64,000 bases of DNA from Sphagnum compactum (GCA_965153455.1 OZ234500.1:11284001-11348000); one strand, 5' to 3'; positions 33,305-49,020 are shown, counted from the stretch's first letter. The notes: a model not told the origin generated them from the sequence alone. Program-made: numbers and translations.

Positions 33305-33880
33305 GTGGTGAAGGATGTGGGATCACAGAAAATAGACATCAACATCGGACAGTTGGTGGCAATGGTGCCGTCAGCTCGAAGGGAGTTGAGAAAGGGGTTG
33401 TCAACACCTAAAGTCCCAAAGGTACCCACACCTTTGAATGCCATAGCAGCTGAGCGCGAATGTGATCCGATCATTGATGTGCAATGTAATGGATCAGTGT
33501 TGCATGGAGTGCTGGTGGATGGACGGGCAGGAGTCAATGTGATGACAATTCCTGCAATGAGGTACTTAGGCTTGAAAATTGATAGGCCAGCCTCAGTAAC
33601 CTTAAAGATGGCTAACAAACGAGTTGTTAGACCAGAAGGAGTCATTAGCAATGTTGTGATCACTGTAATGAGGGTTTCTACCATTGTGGATTTCCATGTG
33701 GTATTAGAGGAAGATGGGGCTTATCCAATGATATTAGGTAAGCCTTGGTTAACAAAGTCGCATGCAAGGAACTATTGGGGCGAAGGATACATGACCATCA
33801 GAGTTCTGTCTGTTTCACCGACAGAAGGTTCCATTTGCCAGTTTTGTGAAAAGCTCTGGAGGCTTTGCTAAGAAAACTTG
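33305..33880 (+). pseudogene. Ty3/gypsy aspartic protease, active-site Gly lost
   Basis: The frame reads ERECDPIIDVQCNGSVLHG, then VLVDGRAGVNVMTIPAM (33508-33558), where Asp-Gly-Gly is the plant family norm; here the third residue is Arg, which should abolish activity. Later come LGLKIDRPASVTLKMAN and MILGKPWLTKSHARN (near 33730-33772). A frameshift near 33810-33830 moves the likely continuation (VPFASFVKSSGGF) to another frame. It follows gag after a short broken linker on the same strand. No reverse transcriptase follows. Confidence 0.82.
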
Positions 33881-33905
33881 GGGGGGTGGGGTGTTGTGTA
33901 GCATG
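33876..33905 (+). other. Possible polypurine tract and LTR start
   Basis: GAAAACTTGGGGGGGTGGGG is followed by TGTTGTGTAGC. A G-rich tract ending just before TGT is the layout of a plus-strand primer next to an LTR. If true, the plus element lost its pol. It could also be ordinary coding sequence of the connector. Confidence 0.3.
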
Positions 33906-34474
33906 GGGAAGACTTTTAGGGACATTAGGAAAACTCAAGTGAACAATAAGAAAACAATGAAAGATGATAGGGACATTGATAAAATGTTAAGAAGATGTTA
34001 AGTAAAATTAAGTAAATGATGAAGGATGTCAAACAATGCCAAAAAAAATGCCAAGGATGAAAGGAAGAGGTAAGTGTAAATTAAAAAAAATTGAAATACA
34101 ATATGAAAAAATATTACTATTGTTAAGGACACCAAGAAAGATGTCCCTTTTGGAACCTAGTTATGAAGGTTTTACACCATGTAAAAGGGGAACAATTTTG
34201 AATGCATATTTGACATCAACTTAAGGAATTTTTTTTCCCTTACCAATGATTGTCATATCATAAACATATATGTAAATTAATTTGTATTTTGAAAGTTCTA
34301 AATTTATATTCTATGTTTTCTTTTTTGGTGAAAGGAGTTTAAGCCTTTTGATAATCAAATGGTGGGATGGTAAGTGATTGGGAGGCAAAGGAATTAATAT
34401 ATGGTGTTAGGTCATGTTTTCTTATTGATCAATCTATTATGATGTGGGTCCATTCACAATAAAAGGAGCCATGA
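33906..34474. other. Unassigned, with one unrecognised open frame
   Basis: A 62-codon plus-strand frame at 34036-34224 (MPKKMPRMKGRGKCKLKK start, then SYEGFTPCKRGTILN) is basic and looks coding, but I do not recognise it. It is preceded by purine-rich sequence and followed by AT-rich sequence. No start context or partner exon supports an active gene. Confidence 0.3.
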
Positions 34475-35112
34475 GTGCCAAGGTTGGAGTCCTTACCAAG
34501 GACTGCATTTTACATGTGTCATGCATGGATTAGTCTAAATACCAAAACTGTATTTTAAATGTTATTTCTTAAATTGAATATCAATATTGAGACCAAACAT
34601 GACCCATATAATAATTATAATTTTTTTTTTTGCATGAAAATCTAGATTATAATCAAATGTACACTTTTGTTTTTAACCATGATTACAAATTTTGAACCTT
34701 TTGAACCATTAAAGATGTTTAGAATCAAAATTAACAACATTCATTCAAAGAATTCAATACAGATGCATTTAAAAATATAAACACATGTGGCCACTCTTAT
34801 GAAGTATATTAGAGCCCATAATAAAATTGAAAACATTTGGTGAACGTTTGAATAACAAAAAGCACGTTCAAATTTTAAAGTCCTTGAAAAAACCATGTCA
34901 ACAAGTGCTTTGTGTATGACAAAGGACTCTAATACCATAATGAAATGACTCCAAATTTGTAAGATATCAATTTCATGAACAAACAAGCAAAACCCCAAAA
35001 TATGAACAAATAATTCATTATATATAATTATTAGTGATTTTTCAAAATAGTAGAAGTGTAGTTTTCACTGTAATCAACAAGTGATTTGTTCCTTTTATTG
35101 TGAATGGACCCA
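34475..35112 (+). repeat. ~620 bp dispersed repeat, copy 2
   Basis: Direct, diverged relative of 11990-12616, aligned end to end from CCAAGGTTGGAGTCCTTACC to TGAATGGACCC, including AAGGACT palindromes near its start. Flanking sequences of the two copies are unrelated, which supports transposition of a discrete unit rather than duplication of a larger block. Confidence 0.7.
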
Positions 35113-38100
35113 TGCAATCATGAATTTTGAAATATTTTTTCTACTTTTATTTTTCTTTGTTAGGCATCCTACGATTATTGAATTTGTTTGGGTGATAAGT
35201 CACTGAAATTGATGATGATGAAACCTTAGCAAGTTCCATTAAACAAAATACCTAGCAAAGGGGGGAAAGGAAGAACAAAGAGAGATGACCCAAATATGAA
35301 CCACAAAAACATAACACAAAATGGATTAAAAAGGGGCAAATGATCAAATTATGTTTTAGTTCCTCCACTAGTTGCAAGAAGCATATCATAAAAGAAAAGG
35401 GATGGGAAACCTTAAAGAACAATAAGCCTAGAAAAACCTTCAACTACTTATGGCACGCCTCAATATAGAAATGATATGTGTTCTTTATAGAGACCTTCTG
35501 CCCATAGAAATCACATAAAATTGTCAGAGGAAAACCATCGATGCCCTTTATTAACCATGCCATGTTAGCACATTGATGAAAAAAATTATTCATTTATTAA
35601 TGTAGAAAACCAAAAATCTCTATGGCAAGGGGAAGAAATGCATTTGTTAGGTGTCAATCATGGTAAATTCTTCTTTTGCTTAAGTCACCACCATCATGGC
35701 CACTCTAGTCTCCATGAAATGAAGCAAAACATGTAACCAAATCTGTTGGGGTGGGATTGACAATGACTACATCGGCCAAGGTGCAAATGTCATTAGCTAA
35801 ATAACACAATGTCAACTTGTCGATGAGAAGATTAAAGGGAAAATGATAAAAGAACATGAGTTTGTTCATGTGAACATGAAACCCTACATCTATTATGATG
35901 GACGCAAAAACATCCTAAATGACATCATAGGATGCACTTTGTTCCTCACCATGGGGAAATACATGGCTGAATCAAATCCAATTTGCTTAATTCTTTTAAT
36001 GTTAAATGGCAAGATTGCCACCATAAAAAATTGTTAACTATTAAGTCACCATTTTTGCTTTTATTTCCATCTCATGTTTATAAGTGTTGTGACCATAGTT
36101 TTTGAACTTTTCACCTTCCTGTCAACAACATCTCAGCCCAAATCACCAACACTTGGTGAATTAATTATCTCTAATAATCACCAACTTTTTATAATGCATT
36201 GGGATTTTCATGGTATAGGTTGTAAATTTTAGTTTACATGGTGATGACACAATGTTAGTAAATTTTGGTAGAGCCCAAGGTTGTAGGATCCAATTTGATT
36301 TGATGTTTAAGCTTGTGTTGTTGGTTGTTCATGCATTATGAAAGCTTAGTTTGATTCAAAAGGTATATGATTTACAATAAAAGAATGATGGAATGATGAA
36401 GTTGGTTGAAATTATGGCACATTTTTTGTATTGTTAGAAAGCTTTCAATGAATAAAATTTATCAAGGTGATTTTGTAAATTTTTAAACCTAGGTTTCTTG
36501 GCATACATGTACAAATTGTAATTCAAAAATTCCAAACATAGTGCACACTCTGAAATAGTTAGGAAGTATGCATTATCAAGTTGCAAAAGTGAATTGTCAT
36601 TTATATCATGTAGAATAGTATATTTAAGATGCTAAATGACATAGTACCATAATGGAAACATAATTCTTAATTGTTTTAGATTATTCAAATTCAAAAAATA
36701 CTGTTACAATGGATGCATTTGAAAAAGTCATTATTATTGTCACATAATTTTAACAACTTGCATTTTTTGATGTGGTTTGAAAAATAATAATGCAAAATTC
36801 AACTAGTTTTTAGGCAAGTTTTATCCTCTTCCCCTTGCATAATGCTTTCTTAAACCCCCCAAGCTAAGGAAAGTACTTTCTTTTCAAATGTTTCATCCTC
36901 CCTAAAGAAGATATCCAAACATACTTTTGGTGTACTTTTCAATGGAAAGGAAATATTCTCAAGTGACAAACTTTACCGTACTTTCACCCCTGAAATGTGA
37001 GCGCTATTGAATTTTGAGTTTTTTGTTGTCAATGAAATTTGAATAACAATTCAATATTCAAATTCAATTAGTTCTATAATGAGTTCACATTTCGGCCAAT
37101 GGCATGGACCACACTAGTCCTAGTTAAAGAACCATGTCAAAATACCATTCTTGTGACTTTAGGTTTGAATCCACCTACTCCCAAAGTTTTTGCAAAGAAC
37201 TATAAAATGAAAATTATATTTGTTGAGGACTTTGTGGTTGACATTTCTCTAGTGCTTTCAACAACTTAAAAAAGTTTTTCAAATAGCTTTTTGGTGCTTT
37301 AACAATAAATTTTTCATAATCAACAAAATTCATACATGTTGTAATTTTCTTTTCTTTGCATTTCATTCTTGGTTAATCAATCACCTTTGTGCTATGGATA
37401 TGTGTGATAAAAAAATGCAGAGGCCGTAAAAACTAAACATAAGCTTGCTTGTGTCCAACCTTCATGGTGTCTCAAATCTCTTCACATACATTAACTTGCA
37501 AGTTACTTTTAGTGACGACACACACAACATTCAAACATATATTGATTTTATATGCAAGGCATCTCATAAGTATTGATTAAAGAACTTACATTCACCTTTC
37601 AATACAACACATTCTATAACTTAATGATGAAATATTTCATCATTCATTGAAAGTAAAAGTTAAAAACTATTTGATTCCACTTTTGGTTAACTAGTGGCCC
37701 TTTTATCTCAACCAGTTCCACAAGTGACACCATGTCTTATGTCATCATAAAATTGAAACCTAGAAAACAACCTTGAGTAGTCACATCACATTCCAATTCA
37801 CAAACTCAAACCAATATAATAGAAACAATTTATTTTTCTTTGTCAAAGAACATCCAAAAGTTTGATCATGGTCCACATGGGCCTTATTAAACCTATTACC
37901 ATGCCCACAAAAGACGTTTCCATGTGATTGGTACATTTCTAGTGCAAAATTTAATTTTAAGTGATGTTCATGAGATATGAATTCACAAATCATGCATGTA
38001 GGTAGTTGTGTGAAGGAAATTATATTGAAGATAAAAATACATCTATTGATTTATGAATTGTTGGTCCTTTTTTGCTTTCTTCTGGGCTCCTCCTTTCACT

Positions 38101-39892
38101 ATGCATGTTAAGTTGTACCTCCTTTGGAATCTCTCATAATTAAAAGTCAAATTTCCTCAATTACCATTAAGTGCATGACAGCTACTTGAACATAAATATC
38201 AAACAAATAAATACATCTTGGTTTGCACAGTCCAAACACCCAAGACAAAAATGCACACAAAAAACCTCTAAAGGAGGATGACATGCATTTCATTGCAAAC
38301 CCTGAGAGATCAAAATAGAATGCTGATGCAACATGTACAATAGCCCATCCACCTTGTCACTTTTGTCTCTCAAAAATCTCTCTAGTAAGGTTTGTGCTTA
38401 ATTTGGTTCTAATCTGGCTCTGCATCTGATTTTATATTAATAATTGCAAGTGGTTCAGATATTAGCAATTGCACTTCTCCAATTCCTTCCAAACAGCTTA
38501 CCACAGGTACAATGAGAGTGAGGCTCACCACATTTTCATTGTACCATTTCAACTGCTGGGTTGGGTTTGAAGTGATGCCAACTGATGTTGAACTGCTTCT
38601 GCATATCCAACCAAAGTATATCTTCAAACTTCCGAGCCATGGTTGAAAAAATGGCTTGAATTTCTGAGGGAGATTGTGGTTATCTAGCTGAAAAACCACA
38701 ACAGTGAGCCATATTCACCAGAACTTCAACTTGATGGTCTTGATTTGCATGGCCGAAACTGATCACTCATCTGATGACAAAGCACTGGCATTAGGGGTAT
38801 TCATGGGTTGCTTCACATCAAGGGAATTAGTCAGTCTTGTGATCCTACAACTGGAACTAGTTTTGAGGACATTATAATACCAGGGAACTGTAACAAAATT
38901 AAGGTCACAGCAAAAGAGGATTTACTGCTTAACTTTCTTATAATCATCTTTTATGTGCAATAGTGTACTTTGAGACTCTCAGAAGTGGGATTCATGTACA
39001 CCAGGTTGGCTGAAATTCCTAAACCCTAAGCCCTTCACAGTTGGCTTGATGTTGGGCTGGGAAGGCCTTCAAGCACTCGTTAGAAAAGCATAAAGAAACC
39101 AAAAATTCTCAGTACATTTTTACAGCAGTCATGGTTCCCTGTTCTTGAATCCACCACTGCAGTAGTTGTTTACATCAATAACCCTTTGACGTTGCTGGTG
39201 CAGATCAGAAACAGAATTGGCATGCAGAAGGTGCATATTTTTGTTCTAGAAGATGCAAGCTGGCTGCTATATGCCATGACTCAGTTTCACATTTCTCCAT
39301 CAGACATGGAAGGCATGCAGGGCAAGAGAAAAGTGATCAAATCATGAAGCTGTTGTACAAAGCTTGTGGTAAATATGGCATGTCCCACATCTGAACTGAG
39401 AATTACAATCACCATACCAAGGTTGATAGCTCACTATTCCATGTCATGGTTTTCACAAAATTCTGAGTCACAGTCTATTACTACATGCAGGGATGGAAGT
39501 GGCATGCATAGGAGTTAAGATGCAACTCCTGAACAAAGGCATATAATTTCCATTCACTCTCTTTCCTATAAATCAAACCAGAATCAAAAAAAAAAATTGT
39601 AGTCTTTGTAAGTGAGGATCATTTCAAGTTTATATTATCTTAAACAGCCCATAACTGAAGTGCATGGGCTGGAACTAGTCAACCTAGAGCAACTCCTCAA
39701 CAAAAATAGATGTAGCAGAAGCATCAGTTGTAGTTTGAAGCATCAAAACCACAATGTAACTGTTCTTCACAGTTGTTTTCTGGTCAAAAGATGGACTTTG
39801 TGCAGCATGGAGTATTATGTGCCCACATTTGATCATTATCTAAAGGATTCAGATGAATTGGATCCCTATTCCTTGTAACAGATGAACTATCA
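35113..39892. other. Gene-poor; one possible coding relic near 35750-36036
   Basis: On the plus strand 35750-36036 reads, with one stop, like protein (GIDNDYIGQGANVIS, HEFVHVNMKPYIYYDGRKN, GCTLFLTMGKYMAESNP), but I cannot name a family. The remainder is AT-rich without recognisable features. From about 38000 the GC content rises. A telomere-like CCTAAACCCTAAG lies near 39021-39033. Confidence 0.3.
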
Positions 39893-42004
<2,112 letters not shown>

Positions 42005-42359
42005 CAAACGTTTCTAATTCTAACCTCCAGGTTTGGCAGCCCCGTTTTTCACTCTTCCTGGACAAAAATCCTGCACTGAGGGAACACAAGCAGCTGAGTT
42101 ATTCACAGAAATACATGGGACTTTCTGATGTCTATCCTATATAAATTTTGGCTTGAAATGCTGCATCCCTGGCAAATAAAATTGTTGATTTCCCTGACAA
42201 GAACAACAGGACCAACAATGGAAGTAAATCTAGTGACTGCATAACTGGATCCTCAACTGATCTTGGTGCTCCATCCCAAACAAATCTAGACACTCCCTTT
42301 TTGACAAGAGCTCACTACAAGGGAGGATTGCCAGAAGAGGACTTATCGTCTCTTTATTA
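42005..42359. other. Upstream flank of the HCT-like pseudogene
   Basis: No TATA box at a convincing distance from the start codon was identified, and an in-frame TAG lies just upstream of the ATG. No other feature seen. Confidence 0.35.
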
Positions 42360-42740
42360 GGCTATGTTGCAATCACAGTAGCCTAATGGAAAGTCACTGG
42401 GCTTTGTTTCTTGCTGTATGGACAGTTGCTTTCCATTGTAGAGTTACAAGTGCATTGAAAGTATGTAATGAATCATGTGAGGAACTCTAAGATAACATGT
42501 TCTCATGAAAAATGGACAGATGTCACTACATGGTGAGTCAGAGTTAAACTCATCCCTCACAGCTCCTGCAATTGAGCACAGTTGCTTTCCATTGTAGAGT
42601 TACAAGTGCATTGAAAATATGTAATTATCACTGAAGAACTCTGGGATAACATGTTCTCATGAAAAATGGACGGATGTCACTACATGGTGAGTCAGAGTTT
42701 TACTCATCTCTCACACTTCCGAGCTATGAGATGACTATGA
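42360..42740 (-). repeat. Dispersed repeat with its own 156 bp tandem duplication
   Basis: GTTGCTTTCCATTGTAGAG recurs at 42425 and 42581, giving two ~156 bp units that share TACAAGTGCATTGAAA, TAACATGTTCTCATGAAAAA and CACTACATGGTGAGTCAGAG; a third begins near 42739. In reverse complement the segment matches 14610-14870. The tandem breakpoints differ from those of the 266 bp duplication there, so the two loci were amplified independently. Confidence 0.85.
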
Positions 42741-45700
42741 GCACAGCTACTTGAAATCCAAAATGGAAAGCTGCTGTGATCGCTAGAACCTAATGGAAAG
42801 ATGTCATTAGTCTCACTCAAGAAAGAGAATTTCCAGAAATAGCAAACGTGCAAGCTGCCACAAGTAAGTAGCGTGAAAATTATAACAGTATTCCTGCTAG
42901 AGGACATTGCTTGAGACGACATTTGCGAACCAGGCTTAAACCCATACCTTCAAAGATCCGCAGCGTGCAAGCGTCCTGATCGGTTATGAAAAGTTCTCGA
43001 GTCTTAAGTAAAGCTCAACCGCCAATCAAATTTTCTACCGATCGTTCTTTTCTTCCCAAAAAAAAACCTCCTTCCTCCTCCAGGCATCGTACCTAACCCA
43101 CAACTCAAAGACAGCCGAGATATATAGTAAGTAAACCATTTTTTCACCTATTATTACCCGTCAGAAACCACAAATGTCATTTCACGAAGAGCTACTAAAC
43201 CCACAAAATGCATTAAAAAGAAAGAATTCTTTCCTGCAGTCCATCTCACGATTATCCACAACCCGTCTGTCCTCTGTCTCTCTATGTCTGTGTCACAAAC
43301 TCTAGTTGAATGAGGTTATCACATTTAGAAGTGCTACATTGTCGCCTCCGGTCCTGTCCGTTTCTCTTCTCTTCATCTCTTGAGTGGCGGCATGTATGTC
43401 GTGGGCGCAGGTTGGCGGTGTGGACGAATACGGCAGGCACGGAGATGCACCAAACTAAACAACAACAAGCAGCTTGTCGCGTAATAGCTCTGCCCGTTTA
43501 CGCAAGTCCAAACTAACACTTCCATTTGAATGGATTTAGAACTTCTCTTATGCATGCATGCGGTTCTATGGGACACCTCTAAATGCCCATGCCATCATAG
43601 CTGTCACCCGCACATTGGTTTAAGATTGCAAAAATTTTATCCCCAAATCCTGCACTGATGCCCATAGGAAAGAGACATGCAGTATGGACATCTACTCATC
43701 TAAATGTGTAAGTGGTAAACCCCGCATTCCGAAATAAGGGCCGTAAATACGACCCAGGATTTTGTTCCCCGCCCCCCATTGGCTTTACTCACCCTATAGC
43801 ACAAGGTGAAAGTTAAAAAACAGAATTTTTTCTTGAAATTTTGGGGAGGGGGATTTGTGACAGACTATCTATGAAAAATAAAAGTCATCCAAGCAGACGA
43901 TGGCAGACGTTGGATTTGCACTTGATTCTGTCCATCTTGTTGCTGGATATGCCTTGTCAGATTAATTTTTCATCCACTGTCACATATTGGTACATGCCAA
44001 TGACCAGTATGCACCAAAACACAGCCAGTCAAGCTTTATGCCACTCCTTAAATGGCAAGCGGAGGATGAATCACATTGAGCCATGGGGTTGGGAACCTCC
44101 TGATGGTATATTATGATTCATGGTATTGGCATTTTGACATTTTCCCAATAACTCCCTCATAGCCTTGTACTAGGCCACTTATTCCACCCTTAGGCTTTAC
44201 CCTACACCTAAAGCACTAGGTGAAATTTCCTAATGTACTTGAAGGGCACCTTATATCCATGAGTACCCCTCCTGGAAAACAGTATGAATGCTACACCTCC
44301 TTAAGAGTACACAAGGGAGAACCAGTCTGGTTCAGTTCTTACTTTTCAAGAGAACCTCTAGTCCTGGTTCCAACTTTTTTCTTATTCGACAAAACCTTTG
44401 GTTTGAGTTCGATTCAAGGATTTTAAAAAATTGGTAAAACTTCCTGTTCAATTGTGAACCCAGTTCTTCACATTTCAAGACTCCCAATTCCTTGGGTCTT
44501 TTAAATAAACATTCTTGGACGAGTTTGGTTCCAAATCAGATCTCATTCTACCTACTCCACATAGCCCAAAACTGAATTCTTCTAATTACTAGCTTTATAC
44601 AACTCTAAAAAAGAGATCACCTATACTAACTCCATGCCTAAACAAAACAATAAAAAACTTGCATACTTAAGACACATTCCAAAAGTAAAAATTACATGCA
44701 TAATGCAACTCCTCCAGCCTCACCCGAAAATTTATTGTTTCAAAAAATTGTATACCTGCATTTATTTTTCAAACTGATAACATGTCTAACTCTACTCGAA
44801 AAAAATATTTGTCAAAAATTGAAAATTAAAAAATAGTCTTTTAAAAGAATGAATAACCGAAACTGCTATAGAATGGGTTTTGGGAATGAAACTTTTCATC
44901 TCGTTGGTTTCCAAGGTTCATGCAGACAGAATATCCTGATTGCAGTATTAGCACCTCAGCTACCCTGGCAGAGAACAACACTTCTTATCACATTGCAGTA
45001 CTTGGTGACTCCTATTTCCTATGGTTCTTTGGGTATCCCTGTTAGTCTCCACTTTGTGTTAGTGAATGTTGCCAGAGCAGACAACAACCCAATTTGTCAA
45101 TTCAACATTTGAATAGAGTTTGTTATACTAATGTTGTGCATACATTTGTATTGCAAATTCCCAATCATTCTGAATATGCTTTGGTCCAAGTGCGCTGCTG
45201 TTGGGGAATGAATGGATGGCCAATAGTTTTGCAGAGAATGCCCAATTTTCACAACTGCTTCAAGTTCCCCATTGTGTCATTGAGAAACTATGTATATATA
45301 TTTATACAAGGATGGAAATCCAAACATAGAAAGTACAAGGCATGTTGAAGCAAATGTAAACACAGGAAAGGAAAGTCAAAGCAATCAAAATAGTAGTAAT
45401 GAAGTAGAAGACCTAATGTTAAAAAGGCATCCTCTGCCACAAATCAGCTAGTGATGGAGATGGAGGTGCACTAGCTGGTATGTGTGGAAGAGATGAAGAA
45501 TTGTGATTAAGCAAGGCAACCCACTAAAAAATTGTAGTGACTTGCACACTTTGGAAGGCTATCAACACTCGTAGCTTATAATAAGATATAAGCGTAAAAG
45601 GTACCAAGGAGGTATGCTAATGGTGAGCTATATTGGCATGTACACAAGAAGTCAAAAAGGAATCAAAACAAGGATGGAGACAACCATAGGTCTCTATGGC

Positions 45701-47879
45701 AAAGGGAATGAAATCATTTCTTGGCATTCGCTTTGTGTAGGATTATGCTTTGTCTTGAATGGCAATTGTTGCTACATGCATTGTCGTCATCAAAACACAT
45801 TGCACCAAATTTGTACAAGTCAGATTAGCAATGATATTAGCTGTCAAGGTTTGAAAATTGACTTTGGTGATGACAATATCCAATCGACTTTGTGTATGGT
45901 AGGGGAAAAGGTGGGAAACCTCTCTCTCTTCGTGAGCTCCACTCTCCAATGTGATAGCTACAACAATATTTCAACGCGTATCATGGGTTAAAGTGCACCA
46001 TTGTGTCATTGGTTTGCAAAAATAATCTTTGTTTCTTTGCAGGAAAAAAAATTTGCGGTGCTAGAGGCAAATATGCAAGTAGGTTTACAAAGGAACCCAT
46101 TCCATCATCATCACACTATCTTGTATGAGATTTTGAGGGAGGTGTTTTAGGGACGAGGCAAGCCCCGAAGCAACCACATGTGTAGGAATTGGAAGTGTTG
46201 TTGTTACTACCATAAACATTGTTGTTGAAAATGTTACTGGTGAGAGGCGTCATAGGGCTAGGCAAGAGTGATGAGTTGAACCTAGGGGACACCTATGAGA
46301 TGGAAAAGCAAAAACCAAAGCCATAGCCAAAGCTCTTGTACGCAAACTTAAAAATGACCTTAGATCCTTCACTTCCAGACTATGCAACAAGAAGGTTTGC
46401 CTCCTCTCATGGAGCTTGAAAGAAGATGGTCTTCTCACACTTAAATTTCCACGGATTTAGGGATGAACACCTTGCAAATAATGTTAAAAAGTTTGTCACT
46501 CCCTCTTCCTCCTCCTCTTCTTCTTGCAATTTATATAACAGGCAAAATGACGAGGAATTTCTGCAACCCATCATCGTCACTTGTGAACTTCTACACCAAA
46601 GCCATAGACCAGAAATAAAACCCTTGCAAACAGCCCTTAGATTTTTTACGTCTTGAGGGATTATGAAGGGCTCTAAGTTTGGGGACCTCTTTCAGGCCCT
46701 AAATAGGGTTTTGAAGGCCTACTAAATGAAGGGCCTTATTTCAAGGTTTTTAATTTTGAAGTCTTAAAGGTTTAATGCCCTACTTGGGCATCTTTGGATT
46801 TGAAGTCTTAAGGGAAAAAGGCCTTGGTTGGTGATTAAACTCAAGTAGGGTTTTTGAATGTGTTAGTGGAACATCATTAAATATTAGTGGATCTTTTACG
46901 GGCATCAATGGAGAAGTGTCGGTGGAGCATGGAGGAATGTCAATCTAGAACATTTAAGAATGTCAATGGAACATTTAGGAGCGTAGGCAAAACGTCATAA
47001 AGCACCGTCATTTGTTTGTTCACATATTTTAGTGGTGTTGGAGACTTGCATTTTGGAGGTTGTTTAGGGATGTAGGATAAAAGGCTTAATTTCAATTTCT
47101 CATTTGATGATCTACCCTTGTAAGAAACGTGTCCCCTAGTTCTTTTTTCAACCCCTATAAGAGACATGTCCCCCCTCGTGCCACTAGCAAAGTACCCTCA
47201 GCCTATTGCCCTTTTACAAGTGCCTCATTCTATGCTACATAATGCAAGACCAAAATGATGAAAGTGCATGGCATATTTTTCTATTTTTCCCTCAATGGTG
47301 CCTTCTCATGCCTACTCAAAGGGGGAAGGCTAAACATAGGGACATTAAGACTTGGTTACAAAGGTTTTTTTTCTGAAGATTGGGAAAAGCTTAAAGCTCA
47401 ACATTTGTTGTCCACACAAGCCCTAACAACTATTCTACCTTTGGTCCCCACTTGTTTAAATGTGCCCTTCTTTTAAAGGCCCCATTTTTCTCTTCCCACT
47501 TGGGGCCGCATTGTCTTTGTCAAAATTTAACCTTATGGTGAATAGGGGAATATGATCACGTTGCAAAGGCCTTTGCCCCCCTTGCCCCAACCTCAACTTT
47601 TTCAAAGACTATTGTTTAATTATAAACTTTTCATCTTCCAAATTCATCCTTGTCATCTTTAGATTTTTTTATGGAATTTTAATTAGAAAAAACTTGGATT
47701 TTTCTTTAAATGCATTCAAGTCGACATTCATCCATTCAACTCACCTTTCAACTAGTGGTAAACATGGTATTTGAACACCTTTGACATCTATTTGACCCAA
47801 AGGACTTGGCTAGTGGTTTTTTTTAGTTATTCTTAATATGTTTTATGTTGTTGTAAAACATATCCCCAAAACTAAAACT
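42741..47879. other. Gene-poor, no family recognised
   Basis: Many short frames (for example 43841-44116, 44849-45348, 45614-45991, 46426-46656) match no family I know and carry no motifs. Around 44145-44215 the words CTAGGCCACTTATTC and GGCTTTACCCTACACC match, inverted, 58204-58262. Near 46860-46990 a loose ~24 bp GGAACATTTAGGAATGTCAA-like word recurs. 47880 onward begins the non-LTR element. Confidence 0.35.
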
Positions 47880-49020
47880 AAGGCCCTTGATGTTGAAATT
47901 ATTAACTTTGGCCAAGCCTTCTAGTGGTATTCAATCGATCGCAATAAGCGAAATTCTATATCGGTTGGTGAGTTGGACCTTTTGCCTCAAGTTTTATGAT
48001 GTTTTTTCATACCATTTGTCCCCTTACCAATTTGAAGTTGCAATTAAAGGAGGTTGTGAGGTAATGATGCATGGTATTCGAACAGCTTTAAATGTTCACC
48101 CTTATTGGGTGGTGATGCAAATAGACATTGTAAATGATTTCAACATTATTAATTCCCATAAGGTTATATTCCAAGATTTACATGTTGCAGGTGGGTAATT
48201 GTCTTAGTTCATACCTTTTGTCCATTCTTTGTACACCCCATAGCTCCCTCTTTTCTTTATTCACCATTCCCCTTAGGGCGACCTTTTTATTATTCAATCT
48301 TCCATTAGCACCCATCAAGGGATCCTTTGGGTGGTCTTCTTTTCGCCTTAACTTATTTTTGCACCCTTCATAGCTCGATTGGCCTTTTTCCCATCTTGTT
48401 TGTTTCCTTTTGTTGTAGATGACACCCACATCATTAGGCATGTTTCAATTGTTTCACAAGTTTTTCATCATTTCTCTTCCCAATTAGATTTGAGTAGGCC
48501 TTGTAGTTCAATCCTGAAAGTGTGTTGTTTAGTTTCCTTCAGGGTTTTCCCCTCCATTTAATTTGTGTATCCCTTGTTGGGGGCATTAGGGTTTCAAGTG
48601 TTCCCTTGGGATCTTTTTCCTTCACCATCTTTTTCTTCCAGGATGCCTTAAGCAATGATGTTTAGCACATAGATACCTTTATTAGGTTGAAGGATGTGCA
48701 GGTGGCGTTTGGGATTTTCACTCATTATTTGCCTAGAGGTCTTATTACCTTTTTCGTTCTTTCTCCCCACTTTTAATTTTTTTGTGTTAGCTAAGGTCCT
48801 TCGATTTGACCCTCATTCAAGTATTTAGGAGACTTTTAAGGCCAAGTTCTTTGGAGTGCTTGAAGGCTCCCCTAATTTGTTGGCAAGTTGCTTTTTCCAT
48901 TTTTGGAAATGATATAAGTTTTTCTCTGTGAAGGTTATTGCTCAAGCAGTGCACTTAGGGAGCTGGGATTAGGGCCTTATGGCTTAATCATTACTTCCAA
49001 TTTTTTGTGGGATGGTCGCC
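47880..49020 (+). pseudogene. Non-LTR (LINE-like) reverse transcriptase relic
   Basis: The plus strand carries reverse-transcriptase motifs in order across shifting frames. These are SSGIQSIAISEILYRLVSW (near 47920-47975), the finger region FEVAIKGGCEVMMHGIRTAL, motif A MQIDIVNDFN (near 48115-48145) with its catalytic Asp, motif B close to GTHQGDPLGG (two-frame reading near 48305-48345), and motif C VVDDTHIIRH (near 48413-48442) with the Asp pair. Downstream, SFTIFFFQDALSNDV and RLKDVQVAFGIF continue the family's C-terminal region to about 48720. Lack of gag, protease, RNase H of the Ty3 type or LTRs fits a non-LTR element. Frameshifts and stops make it inactive. Confidence 0.68.

Noticed and set aside
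44405-44425. GAGTTCGATTCAAGG as a tRNA T-arm
   Set aside because: No A box or acceptor stem at the right distance.
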